Part shown: piece by piece, positions 1-6,660 of the stretch
How the letters are laid out: every line of letters begins with the position of its first letter
How positions within the stretch are numbered: the first letter of the stretch is position 1
NCBI GenBank assembly: GCA_905215095.1
Contig: CAJMOL010000077.1
Coordinates: 1-7,036 of the forward strand
Source of the DNA: an uncultured bacterium
GTDB lineage: Bacteria > Actinomycetota > Coriobacteriia > Coriobacteriales > Coriobacteriaceae
Reading direction: 5' to 3'
DNA length: 7,036 nucleotides
Program-made: the position numbers and the translations under genes
Notes under the pieces: generated by a model
Told to the model about the DNA's origin: nothing
What the model saw: only the letters and a program-made list of their open reading frames with translations
Databases searched by the model: none

Positions 1-117
1 CAGGGCACCATGCCGCTGCCCTACGGCGTGGCCTACACTGTCAAGATGTCGAAGAAGGGCCCGCACGAAATCGAAGGCTATTTCGACTTCGTCGTGCCGC
101 CGGTCGAGGGCTTCTGC
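1..117 (+). pseudogene. 3'-truncated GyrI-like effector-binding domain protein (fragment)
   Basis: The plus-strand frame that enters at base 1 encodes a stretch containing YGVAYTVKMSKKGPHEIEG and then YFDFVVPPVEGF. This matches the middle of GyrI-like small-molecule-binding domain proteins (the effector half also found in some AraC-type regulators), where the usual continuation is a Trp-rich segment and a further 100 or so residues. Here the similarity stops at about base 114, and the frame runs into unrelated sequence and then into the ATPase gene without a stop. The gene is therefore cut off at its 3' end by a deletion junction, and its 5' end lies outside the window. The ATG at base 10 is internal to the domain and is not the true start. 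The family call is from remembered conserved sequence; the truncation is seen directly. Confidence 0.6.
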
Positions 118-198
118 CGACATGACATGGCTGGGGCTTACCCTCCGACGCGCCCTTGCGCATATTTCCTTATCGGTTTTGAAACCGAGAAAGAGCTG

Positions 199-861
199 AT
201 GATTGATTGGGTCGACCGCAATACGTACATGGAGCGGCTTTGGGCGATCGAGGACACCCGGGACATCAAGGTGATCACGGGGATGCGCCGCTCTGGTAGG
301 TCCGAGCTTATGAAGGCGTTCTCCGCCTCCGTTGCTCGGAGGGACCCATCCTCCAACAACGTCTACATCGATCTGCTGGACCTCGACTACGAGCCGCTGC
401 TTGAGTATCACACGCTGTATCACGAAATCATCGAGCGGCACAAAGAGGGCACCCGCAACCGTCTCTTCATCGACAAGGTGCAGCTGTGCGAGGGTTTCGA
501 GAAAGCAATTAACAGCATTCACGCACGTGGCGGATGGGATATCTACCTCACGGGATCGAACGCGTTCCTCCTGAGTTCGGACCTGGCAACCCTGTTCACA
601 GGGCGCCACGGGGAGGTGCACATCCTCCCCTTCAGCTTCGGCGAATACCGCTCCTACTTCGACGAGCAGGGGGCCGTCGACGACGACTTCGACGGATTCA
701 TCAGGCGCGGCGGGCTCGCCGGGTCCTACGATTACGATGACATCTCGGAGTCGTACGGTTTCCTTCGGCGCGGGATTGGGACCCACCGTCGATCTAGAGA
801 CACTCGGTCAGAATCTGGAACACCTCGCTGCGCTCCAGTTTCTTGGCGCAGCCGCCGGTGA
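199..861 (+). pseudogene. degenerate, truncated AAA+ ATPase (AAA_14/DUF4143 type)
   Basis: Starting from the ATG at 199 (preceded by a purine-rich stretch at 187-195), the protein resembles AAA_14 ATPases that normally carry a C-terminal DUF4143 domain and run to about 400 residues. Visible parts: Walker A region GMRRSGRS (residues 28-35), Walker B region RLFIDKVQLCEGF (88-100), the TGSNAFLLSSDLATLFTGR segment (118-136) and the PFSFGEY motif (144-150). Two key residues are changed: the Walker A lysine is Arg34 (codon AGG, 298-300) and the Walker B glutamate is Lys93 (codon AAG, 475-477). Each is one transition from the expected codon. Recognisable sequence ends near FLRRG (about base 775). 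The frame then reads antisense through the end of the alcohol dehydrogenase gene to a stop at 861, so the DUF4143 half is missing. It is most likely a dead gene of unknown function. Confidence 0.75.
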
Positions 862-1957
862 GCACGCAGGTGTCCGCAACCTTGTGCAGTGTCTCGTCGG
901 ACGCGTCGGAGCCCATCTCGGCGAAGCTCGTGGGAAGCCCCATCTCGCCGATGAACGTTTGCAGGCGGTCGATGCCCTCCAGCGCCACCGTAAGGTCGTC
1001 TTTGCCCTTGGCGTCGACGCCCCACACCTCGCGCGCCCAACGGGCGAACTGCGCGGGCGCCTCGGGGGCCAGGTGGCGGTAGAGCGCAGGGTGGATGACC
1101 GCGAGGCCCATTCCGTGGTTGGTGTGGGTGTACGCGCCGTACTGGTGCTGAATCATGTGCGCCTGGAAGTCCGTTGACTTGCCGATCTTGAGCATGCCGT
1201 TCTCGGCCATGGCGGAGTCGTATACGAGCTCGCTTCTGGCATCGAGGTTCTGGTCGTCGTCCGCGATGATCCGCATGTTGCGGATGACGTTACGCTGGAT
1301 GGCGAGGTTGATGTCGTCGGTGACGTTGCGTCCGCGCGGGCTTCCGAAATAGCTCTCCATGCAGTGCGAGAGCGTGTCGAACGCGCCGCTCATGAACTGC
1401 GCGTGCGGTACGGTGAGCGTGAGCGCCGGGTCGAGCGCCGCCCACATGGGCATCGCCCCCAGATAGGCGCCCTTCACGTGTGTCTCCTCGTTGGTGATGA
1501 CGGCCCCGTTGTTCTGCTCGGCGCCCGTGCCGGAGAGTGTCACGATGCAGCCCATGGGGATGAACGAGCTCGGCATCTTGCCGTCGACGTGCTCGAACGT
1601 CTCGATGTCCTCATCAAGCATCGCCTGCGCGGAGATCACCTTGCAGCAGTCGAAGACCGACCCGCCGCCGACGGCGAGAATGAAGTCGACCTGCTCCTCG
1701 CGTGCGAGCGCGGCGCCTTCCTGGCACTTCTCGTAGGTCGGGTTGGGCATGATGCCGCCGAAGTCCACCACGCGCTTGCCCGCGCTCGTGAGCTTATCGA
1801 CCACGTGGCCGTAGACGCCGGTTCGCTTGACCGAACCTCCGCCGTAGGCGAGCATCACTGTCTTGCCCATGGCACCCATCTCGGCGTCGAGTGCCTGGTC
1901 CATGGCCCCCTCGCCGAAGTAGTTCCTGACCGGGTAGTCGTACGTGAATGAGTTCAT
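794..1957 (-). CDS. iron-containing alcohol dehydrogenase, YqhD/BDH type
   Basis: A 387-residue cytosolic group III alcohol dehydrogenase that should reduce aldehydes to alcohols (or the reverse) with NAD(P)H. The Rossmann-like half has GGGSVKRTG (39-47) and GGGSVFDCCK (97-106), typical of the butanol dehydrogenase/YqhD subfamily. The metal ligands are visible as Asp194 and His198 (FDTLSH), His267 (AHMIQH) and His281 (NHGMG), the same numbers as in E. coli YqhD, which also has 387 residues, so the enzyme looks complete. The ATG at 1957 is chosen because AGGAGG lies seven bases upstream; the frame stays open to 2032, but that would overlap the preceding gene. It is 44 bases downstream of the aldo/keto reductase stop on the same strand, so the two are probably cotranscribed. 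No terminator is visible after the stop, where the broken ATPase begins. The natural substrate is unknown. Confidence 0.93.
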   Translation of the reverse strand: MNSFTYDYPVRNYFGEGAMDQALDAEMGAMGKTVMLAYGGGSVKRTGVYGHVVDKLTSAGKRVVDFGGIMPNPTYEKCQEGAALAREEQVDFILAVGGGSVFDCCKVISAQAMLDEDIETFEHVDGKMPSSFIPMGCIVTLSGTGAEQNNGAVITNEETHVKGAYLGAMPMWAALDPALTLTVPHAQFMSGAFDTLSHCMESYFGSPRGRNVTDDINLAIQRNVIRNMRIIADDDQNLDARSELVYDSAMAENGMLKIGKSTDFQAHMIQHQYGAYTHTNHGMGLAVIHPALYRHLAPEAPAQFARWAREVWGVDAKGKDDLTVALEGIDRLQTFIGEMGLPTSFAEMGSDASDETLHKVADTCVLTGGCAKKLERSEVFQILTECL

Positions 1958-1964
1958 GGCAATT

Positions 1965-1970
1965 CCTCCT
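1965..1970 (-). promoter_or_regulatory. ribosome binding site of the alcohol dehydrogenase
   Basis: AGGAGG on the minus strand, seven bases before the ATG at 1957. It decides the start against the upstream extension of 25 codons, which would run into the aldo/keto reductase gene. Confidence 0.85.
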
Positions 1971-2001
1971 AGTAAGTTATCAGTGCGGTCTGACCGCTGG
2001 T

Positions 2002-2958
<957 letters not shown>

Positions 2959-3150
2959 TTATAATCCGCGGGTTCTAGGCGTCACCTCAAAGAGATCGGC
3001 GCCGAGCTCGTCGGCGATGGCCTGAGCTACGACAGCGGTGTGGCCCTGTGCCGAGTAGCAGGCCACGAGGACGTTGCCGTCTGCAGCGGGCACTGCGGCG
3101 GGCTCGTCCTCGACAGCCGACTGGTCCTCGGCGGCGGCTTGGTTGGTCCG
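2959..3150 (-). pseudogene. flavodoxin gene remnant
   Basis: This 311-base gap between the two reductase genes holds a minus-strand open stretch of 63 codons, with an in-frame TAA (3151-3153) directly in front and a TAA (2959-2961) at the end. It reads as an Ala/Glu-rich linker followed by NVLVACYSAQGHTAVVAQ and IADELGADLFEVTP. That is the first strand, FMN phosphate-binding loop (SAQGHT, normally SATGNT) and first helix of a flavodoxin of the kind that carries an N-terminal lipoprotein signal and disordered linker. The signal peptide and about 100 C-terminal residues are missing. Similarity stops near base 2979. It sits 14 bases after the upstream reductase stop, where an intact flavodoxin would fit in the operon. 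Translation of a stub cannot be excluded, but it would lack most of the FMN site. Confidence 0.75.
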
Positions 3151-3164
3151 TTATCGTCTGAGCG

Positions 3165-4013
3165 CTACTCCTGCGCGTCGAAATCGGGGCGTATGGCCAG
3201 GTAGCCCTCGAGTGCTTCCTCAGTGGCGGTGTAGTAGGTCATGGTCCCGTCGAGCTTGGCAATCTCGGCCATCTCGTCTTCGGTGAGGGAGAAGTCGAAG
3301 ATGTTCGCGTTGTCGGCGATGTGGGCGGGGTTCTTGGAGCCGGGGATGATGGAGGTTCCCATCTGCACGTGCCAGCGCAGGATCACCTGGGCCGGGGTCT
3401 TGCCGTACTTCTCGGCGAGAGCGACGAAGACGGGCTCCTCCAGAAGACCTTTGTCGCCGTGGCCGAGCGGGTACCACGCCTCGATCACCGTGCCGTACGG
3501 CGCGAGGTAGGCGCGCAGGTCGCGCTGGGCGTGGTAGGGGTGGCACTCAACGGTCACGAGCTGCGGCTTGATGTCGGCGACCTCGATGACCTCGGCAATC
3601 TTGTCTTGCGGGAAGTTGGAGAGGCCGAGGGCGCGCACCTCGCCCGCGCGGTAGGCCTCCTCCATCGTGCGCCACGCGGCCAGGTAGTCGCCTACCGGCT
3701 GGTGCAGGATGAGCATGTCGACGTAGTCGAGCCCTAGGCGCTGGAGCGTGGCGTCCACCGCCGGCATGCCCGCGTCGTAGACACTCGGCCAGAGCTTGGT
3801 GGAGACGAAGATCTTGTCGCGTGCGATGCCGCTCTTGGCGATGGCACGGCCCACGGCGCGCTCGTTCATGTAGGCGTTGGCGGTGTCGATGTGCTCGTAG
3901 CCAGCCGCGAGCGCGGCGGTTGCGGCCGCCTCGGCCTCGACCGGGGTCATGAGGAAGGTGCCCAAACCCTCGATGGGCATCTCTACGTCGTTGTTGAGCT
4001 TCAGATACTTCAT
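3165..4013 (-). CDS. aldo/keto reductase, DkgA-like, with altered cofactor loop
   Basis: A 282-residue TIM-barrel aldo/keto reductase of the same broad family as the 2002-2853 gene. The tetrad is intact: Asp43 and Tyr48 (HIDTANAYM), Lys73 (STKLW) and His104 (LILHQP); GLSNF is at 130-134. The cofactor loop is unusual. Where NADPH-specific members have IPKS and an arginine six residues on, this protein has IPGSKNPAH (223-231), with Gly225 for Lys and His231 for Arg. This suggests weaker NADPH preference and possible NADH use. The C-terminus (TMTYYTATEEALEGYLA) is typical of a common bacterial subclade. The start at 4013 has AAGGAGG closely upstream. It is the first gene of the minus-strand unit, divergent from the LysR gene with 129 bases between the two start codons. 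Likely role: carbonyl reduction; substrate unknown. Confidence 0.93.
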   Translation of the reverse strand: MKYLKLNNDVEMPIEGLGTFLMTPVEAEAAATAALAAGYEHIDTANAYMNERAVGRAIAKSGIARDKIFVSTKLWPSVYDAGMPAVDATLQRLGLDYVDMLILHQPVGDYLAAWRTMEEAYRAGEVRALGLSNFPQDKIAEVIEVADIKPQLVTVECHPYHAQRDLRAYLAPYGTVIEAWYPLGHGDKGLLEEPVFVALAEKYGKTPAQVILRWHVQMGTSIIPGSKNPAHIADNANIFDFSLTEDEMAEIAKLDGTMTYYTATEEALEGYLAIRPDFDAQE

Positions 4014-4072
4014 GGTCTCCTCCTTAATGGTGACTTTTCGAATACAAGGCTACGGCGTTTACTGACGCGCGA

Positions 4073-4117
4073 GAAGTTCACGTTGGAATGATGGATATAA
4101 CCATGGGGTATATACGG
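4073..4117. promoter_or_regulatory. bipartite operator-like element, copy B (between reductase and LysR gene)
   Basis: This is the second copy of GAAGTT-N2-CGTTGG-N9-TATAAC-N2-TGGGGT-N4-ACGG, with the same spacing as at 2912-2956. It lies in the divergent region, 60-104 bases from the reductase ATG and 26-70 bases from the LysR ATG. Within it, ATATAACC (4095-4102) and GGGTATAT (4106-4113) form an 8-base inverted repeat with one mismatch and a 3-base spacer, a form consistent with a LysR recognition site. A CATAAT hexamer (4120-4125) could be the -10 box of the LysR gene. Autoregulation plus activation of the reductase is the usual LysR arrangement; here it is inferred. Confidence 0.6.
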
Positions 4118-4132
4118 CACATAATGCGTGAC

Positions 4133-4138
4133 AGGAGG
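4133..4138 (+). promoter_or_regulatory. ribosome binding site of the LysR gene
   Basis: AGGAGG four bases before the ATG at 4143. It argues against the in-frame GTG at 4128, which would place this site inside the coding region. Confidence 0.75.
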
Positions 4139-4142
4139 ATCG

Positions 4143-5042
4143 ATGTACAACCCACAGCTTGACACTTTCATCCGCGTGGCGGAGGCGGGCAGCTTCTCCA
4201 AGGCGGCACAAGAGTCCTTCATCACGCCCACGGCCGTCATCAAGCAGATGAACCTGCTGGAGTCGCGGCTAGGCCTTACGCTGTTCCACCGATCGCATCA
4301 GGGGCTTTCGCTTACGCGAGCAGGCAGGTCGCTGCTCGCCGACGCCCGCCATATCGTGCAGTACTCTCAAGAATCAATCGCACGCGCCCGCGTCGCCGAG
4401 CGTGGAGAGAAGCGCATCATCCGCGTGGGAGTGTCGCTCATGACGCCCAGCACGCCGCTCACGAAGCTATGGCCGAAGGTGAAGGAACGTTGCCCTGGCA
4501 TGAGCCTTCAGGTGGTCACGTTTGAAAACACACCCTCGGCGGCGCGCGGTTTGGCGAACCTCGGGCAAGACATGGATATCGTGGCGGGGATTTTCGACGA
4601 TGCCTTTCTTAAAGAGCGCGGGTGCCTGGGCCTCGAGCTTTCGCGCGAGCCGCTCTGGTGCGCCGTTCCCGTCGACAGCGAACTCGCCAAACGCGACATC
4701 GTCACATTCGACGACCTCCACAATCACAGTCTTATGCTTATACGCCGGGGCTGGAACGCCGAAATCGACCGCGTGCGCGACGAGATACTCTTGCATCATC
4801 CTCAAATCGCGCTCGTAGACTTCCCGCAATATCGGGTGGAGGTGTTCAATCGCGGCGCGAACGAGGACCTCGCGCTTGCGACGCTGCCGTTGTGGGCCAA
4901 CGTCCACCCCATGCTCAAAACCGTCCCTACCGATTGGGACTGTCTCGTGTCTTACGGGCTGCTTCATTCGTCGCACCCCGCAGACCATGTGCGGGAGTTC
5001 CTCGATGCGGTGTCTGCCGCGCTCGAGGCAGAGCATCGATAG
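4143..5042 (+). CDS. LysR-type transcriptional regulator
   Basis: A 299-residue LysR family regulator of full family length. The N-terminal winged helix-turn-helix is at residues 1-60 (LDTFIRVAEAGSFSKAAQ, then the recognition helix around ITPTAVIKQMNLLESRLG and the wing at LFHRSHQGLSLTRAG). A linker helix follows (about 62-90), and the effector-binding domain begins at IIRVGVSL (92-99) and continues to the C-terminus. It is transcribed away from the aldo/keto reductase at 3165-4013, with copy B of the shared element in between, so it most likely controls that gene, and through copy A the second reductase and the alcohol dehydrogenase. The inducer is unknown; an aldehyde or a product of carbonyl stress would fit the neighbours. 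It ends 48 bases before an intrinsic terminator and so forms a single-gene transcript. Confidence 0.93.
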   Translation: MYNPQLDTFIRVAEAGSFSKAAQESFITPTAVIKQMNLLESRLGLTLFHRSHQGLSLTRAGRSLLADARHIVQYSQESIARARVAERGEKRIIRVGVSLMTPSTPLTKLWPKVKERCPGMSLQVVTFENTPSAARGLANLGQDMDIVAGIFDDAFLKERGCLGLELSREPLWCAVPVDSELAKRDIVTFDDLHNHSLMLIRRGWNAEIDRVRDEILLHHPQIALVDFPQYRVEVFNRGANEDLALATLPLWANVHPMLKTVPTDWDCLVSYGLLHSSHPADHVREFLDAVSAALEAEHR

Positions 5043-5072
5043 GCAATCGCGAACAGATGCGCTTATGCCTAT

Positions 5073-5090
5073 GGGAATAACGGGAATAAC
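5073..5090. repeat. two tandem copies of a 9-base unit
   Basis: GGGAATAAC occurs twice head to tail, directly before the terminator stem of the LysR gene. No function is evident. Confidence 0.6.
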
Positions 5091-5126
5091 AGCCTCCGGA
5101 CCCTCTGGTTCGGAGGCTTTCTTTTT
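5091..5126 (+). terminator. intrinsic terminator of the LysR gene
   Basis: A 12-base-pair stem (5091-5102 with 5107-5118, one G-T wobble), a CTCT loop and then TTCTTTTT. Read on the minus strand, the other side of the stem lacks a T-tract, so it acts in the plus direction only and does not end the MerR transcript. Confidence 0.9.
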
Positions 5127-5142
5127 CGTTCTGCTCGGAAAG

Positions 5143-5164
5143 AGCCCCTTGCCAAAGCCCCTTG
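5143..5164. repeat. direct repeat of AGCCCCTTG
   Basis: Two 9-base copies (5143-5151 and 5156-5164), 13 bases apart from start to start, lie in the gap between the LysR terminator and the 3' end of the MerR gene. No hairpin with a T-tract was found for the MerR gene here. Confidence 0.5.
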
Positions 5165-5178
5165 AGCATCGGGCGGCA

Positions 5179-5619
5179 TTATTGAGCGTGGGCGTTATTG
5201 TAGGTATCTTTGATCTCTTCCGGCAAATCGTCGGGGATCAGCGCCTTCAGTCTATCCTCGTTGCCATCCTGAATCGCCTGCTCGTAGTACCAGCATTTGA
5301 ACTTCAACATGTCCAGCGCGCGGTTCATCTTCGCGATCTCCGACTCCATGTGGGTCTTCCGCTCCTCGAACATGGCCTTGCGCTTGGGATATGTCGATGG
5401 GCCCTCCGCACACCATTCCATGAACAGCCGGATGTCCTTGATCTCCATCCCAGCCTTCTTTAAGCATTCGATGACCCGAAGCGCCTCGAGTTCCGTATCG
5501 CCGAATCGGCGAATGCCGGATGTCCGCTCCAATTCCGGGAACAATCCCTGCTTGTCGTAATAGCGCAGCGTGGAAACGGGCAGACCGAACATATCCGCCA
5601 CCTGTCCGATTGTGTACAT
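5179..5619 (-). CDS. MerR-type transcriptional regulator
   Basis: A 146-residue MerR family protein. The N-terminal winged helix-turn-helix covers residues 2-37 (YTIGQVADMFGLPVSTLRYY, then GLFPELERTSGIRRF). The second helical part includes LEALRVIECLKKAGMEIKDI (44-63), and a long coiled-coil dimerisation helix (about 78-118) ends in LDMLKFKCWYYEQAI. That last motif is common in small MerR proteins of Firmicutes and Actinomycetota next to oxidoreductase genes, including AdhR-like aldehyde sensors. Cys70 and Cys109 are present and could sense electrophiles, but this is not shown. The ATG at 5619 is chosen because GGAGG lies five bases before it; the in-frame TTG at 5634 would swallow that site. 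It is divergent from the CMD-cupin gene, with a MerR-type palindrome in the shared region. Confidence 0.92.
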   Translation of the reverse strand: MYTIGQVADMFGLPVSTLRYYDKQGLFPELERTSGIRRFGDTELEALRVIECLKKAGMEIKDIRLFMEWCAEGPSTYPKRKAMFEERKTHMESEIAKMNRALDMLKFKCWYYEQAIQDGNEDRLKALIPDDLPEEIKDTYNNAHAQ

Positions 5620-5623
5620 GGTT

Positions 5624-5628
5624 CCTCC
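5624..5628 (-). promoter_or_regulatory. ribosome binding site of the MerR gene
   Basis: GGAGG on the minus strand, five bases before the ATG at 5619. It fixes the start at MYTIGQV rather than five codons upstream. Confidence 0.75.
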
Positions 5629-5650
5629 GGACAAATCTCGAATTTACTCC

Positions 5651-5681
5651 TTGACCTAAAGTTAGGTTTAGGTATTACCTT
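5651..5681 (+). promoter_or_regulatory. MerR-type operator/promoter
   Basis: A TTGACC -35 box (5651-5656) is followed by a perfect inverted repeat ACCTAAA-N6-TTTAGGT (5654-5673). A spacing of 19 bases, characteristic of MerR-activated promoters, leads to TACCTT (5676-5681), a poor -10 match. The layout matches SoxR/AdhR-like sites, where the regulator twists an over-long spacer to activate transcription. It lies 32 bases from the MerR ATG and would direct transcription rightwards towards the CMD-cupin gene and the hydrolase. The weak -10 makes full activity uncertain. Confidence 0.75.
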
Positions 5682-5740
5682 TATTTTCGTCAATATATAT
5701 AAGGAGTGCAAGGGATTTTCGCCAAAGGCGCGCGCTTGCC

Positions 5741-5833
5741 GGAACGGTTTTCGCCGGCGGCGTGAACGGCGTGGGCGAAATCGCCGGGCATCCCGCTCTG
5801 GAGCAGGCGCATCGAATGGGCATGGAAATCTAG
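5741..5833 (+). pseudogene. possible C-terminal remnant of an FMN-reductase/flavodoxin-like protein
   Basis: Between the MerR operator and the CMD-cupin gene, one frame reads GTVFAGGVNGVGEIAG followed by HPALEQAHRMGMEI and then TAG at 5831. The segment IAGHPALEQAHRMG resembles the C-terminal helix of NADPH-dependent FMN reductase or iron-sulfur flavoproteins (typically an HPALEEAYELGK-like tail). There is no start codon with a ribosome site for it, and the frame carries no recognisable sequence further upstream. An AAGGAG at 5701-5706 without a start codon nearby may be the stranded ribosome site of the deleted gene. If correct, the first gene of the MerR-controlled transcript has been lost. 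The match is short and the identification weak. Confidence 0.35.
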
Positions 5834-5850
5834 GCGCGGCTTAGCTGCGC
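5834..5850 (+). other. small hairpin in the leader of the CMD-cupin gene
   Basis: GCGCGGC-TTA-GCTGCGC forms a 7-base-pair stem with one G-T wobble and a 3-base loop, directly after the TAG of the apparent remnant. There is no T-tract, so it is not a terminator as it stands. It may be a relic or an mRNA-stabilising structure. Confidence 0.4.
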
Positions 5851-5893
5851 GAAAGCAGTTTGTACTCAAAACCATCGACAGGAGGAATCAAAC

Positions 5894-6658
5894 ATGACGA
5901 TTAAGCAGACGGCGGGCAGAGATGCCCTGGGGGAATTCGCCCCCAAATTCGCTCAGCTCAATGACGATGTGCTGTTCGGCGAGGTGTGGAGCCGAGAAGA
6001 CGGGCTTTCCCTTCGAGACCGCAGCGTGGTGACGGTGGTGGCCCTAATGGCGCAGGGGCTGACGGACTCTTCGTTCCAATATCATCTGATGTCCGCAAAG
6101 AACAATGGCGTGACCAGGGCTGAGATAGCGGAAATCCTTACGCATGCGGCGTTTTACGCGGGATGGCCCAAGGCGTGGGCGGCCTTTCGCATGGCGAAGG
6201 AGGTCTGGGCGGATGGCGACGCCGCCGACGCAAGAGCTGAGCACCAAAACGAGATGGCCTTTCCTATCGGCGCCCCCAACGACGCATTTGCGAAGTACTT
6301 TATCGGGCAAAGCTACCTCGCGCCCCTTTCCACCAAGCAGGTCGGCGTCTACAACGTGACGTTCGAACCCGGCTGCCGCAACAACTGGCACATCCATCAC
6401 GCCAAAAGCGGCGGCGGACAGATCCTCGTCTGCGTGGCTGGTCGAGGGCTTTACCAGGAATGGGGCAAACCGGCACAGGAGCTGTGCCCTGGCGATGTAG
6501 TAAATATTCCCGCGGGCGTAAAGCACTGGCACGGTGCGGCGCCCGACAGCTGGTTCTCCCATCTCGCGGTGGAGGTTCCGGGCGAGGAGACCTCCAACGA
6601 GTGGTTGGAGCCCGTGGACGACGAGCAATACCTTAAAGCGACTGACAAGGAGGTTTAG
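5894..6658 (+). CDS. carboxymuconolactone decarboxylase-like/cupin fusion protein
   Basis: A 254-residue two-domain cytosolic protein. Residues about 10-105 are a CMD/AhpD-fold domain, with LSLRDRSVVTVVALMAQG (38-55) and VTRAEIAEILTHAAFYAGW (73-91). There is no cysteine in this half, so it lacks the AhpD CxxC peroxidase centre. Residues about 140-235 are a cupin: motif 1 reads PGCRNNWHIHH (159-169), with metal-binding His166 and His168 and Gln176 near the usual Glu position; motif 2 reads PGDVVNIPAGVKHWHG (199-214), with His211 and His213. The ATG has AGGAGG eight bases upstream. It stands two bases before the hydrolase gene and is probably cotranscribed under the MerR-type promoter. Such fusions are often found beside aldo/keto reductases, flavodoxins and hydrolases. 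The reaction is unknown; decarboxylation is not established for this type. Confidence 0.9.
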   Translation: MTIKQTAGRDALGEFAPKFAQLNDDVLFGEVWSREDGLSLRDRSVVTVVALMAQGLTDSSFQYHLMSAKNNGVTRAEIAEILTHAAFYAGWPKAWAAFRMAKEVWADGDAADARAEHQNEMAFPIGAPNDAFAKYFIGQSYLAPLSTKQVGVYNVTFEPGCRNNWHIHHAKSGGGQILVCVAGRGLYQEWGKPAQELCPGDVVNIPAGVKHWHGAAPDSWFSHLAVEVPGEETSNEWLEPVDDEQYLKATDKEV

Positions 6659-6660
6659 GT

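Noticed and set aside
534..1177. Plus-strand Arg/Ala/Gly-rich frames at 534-740 and 737-1177
   Set aside because: They are out-of-frame readings of the ATPase remnant and the antisense of the dehydrogenase, with no independent coding signal.
4010..4243. Minus-strand 77-codon frame across the LysR promoter
   Set aside because: It covers the divergent regulatory region and the start of the LysR gene, has no ribosome site, and overlaps the reductase start.
4467..5036. Minus-strand 189-codon frame inside the LysR gene
   Set aside because: It is the antisense of a complete LysR effector domain and has no recognisable features of its own.
5690..5875. Minus-strand 61-codon frame between the MerR and CMD-cupin genes
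   Set aside because: It has no ribosome site and no familiar motif; the plus-strand reading gives a more protein-like tail in the same DNA.
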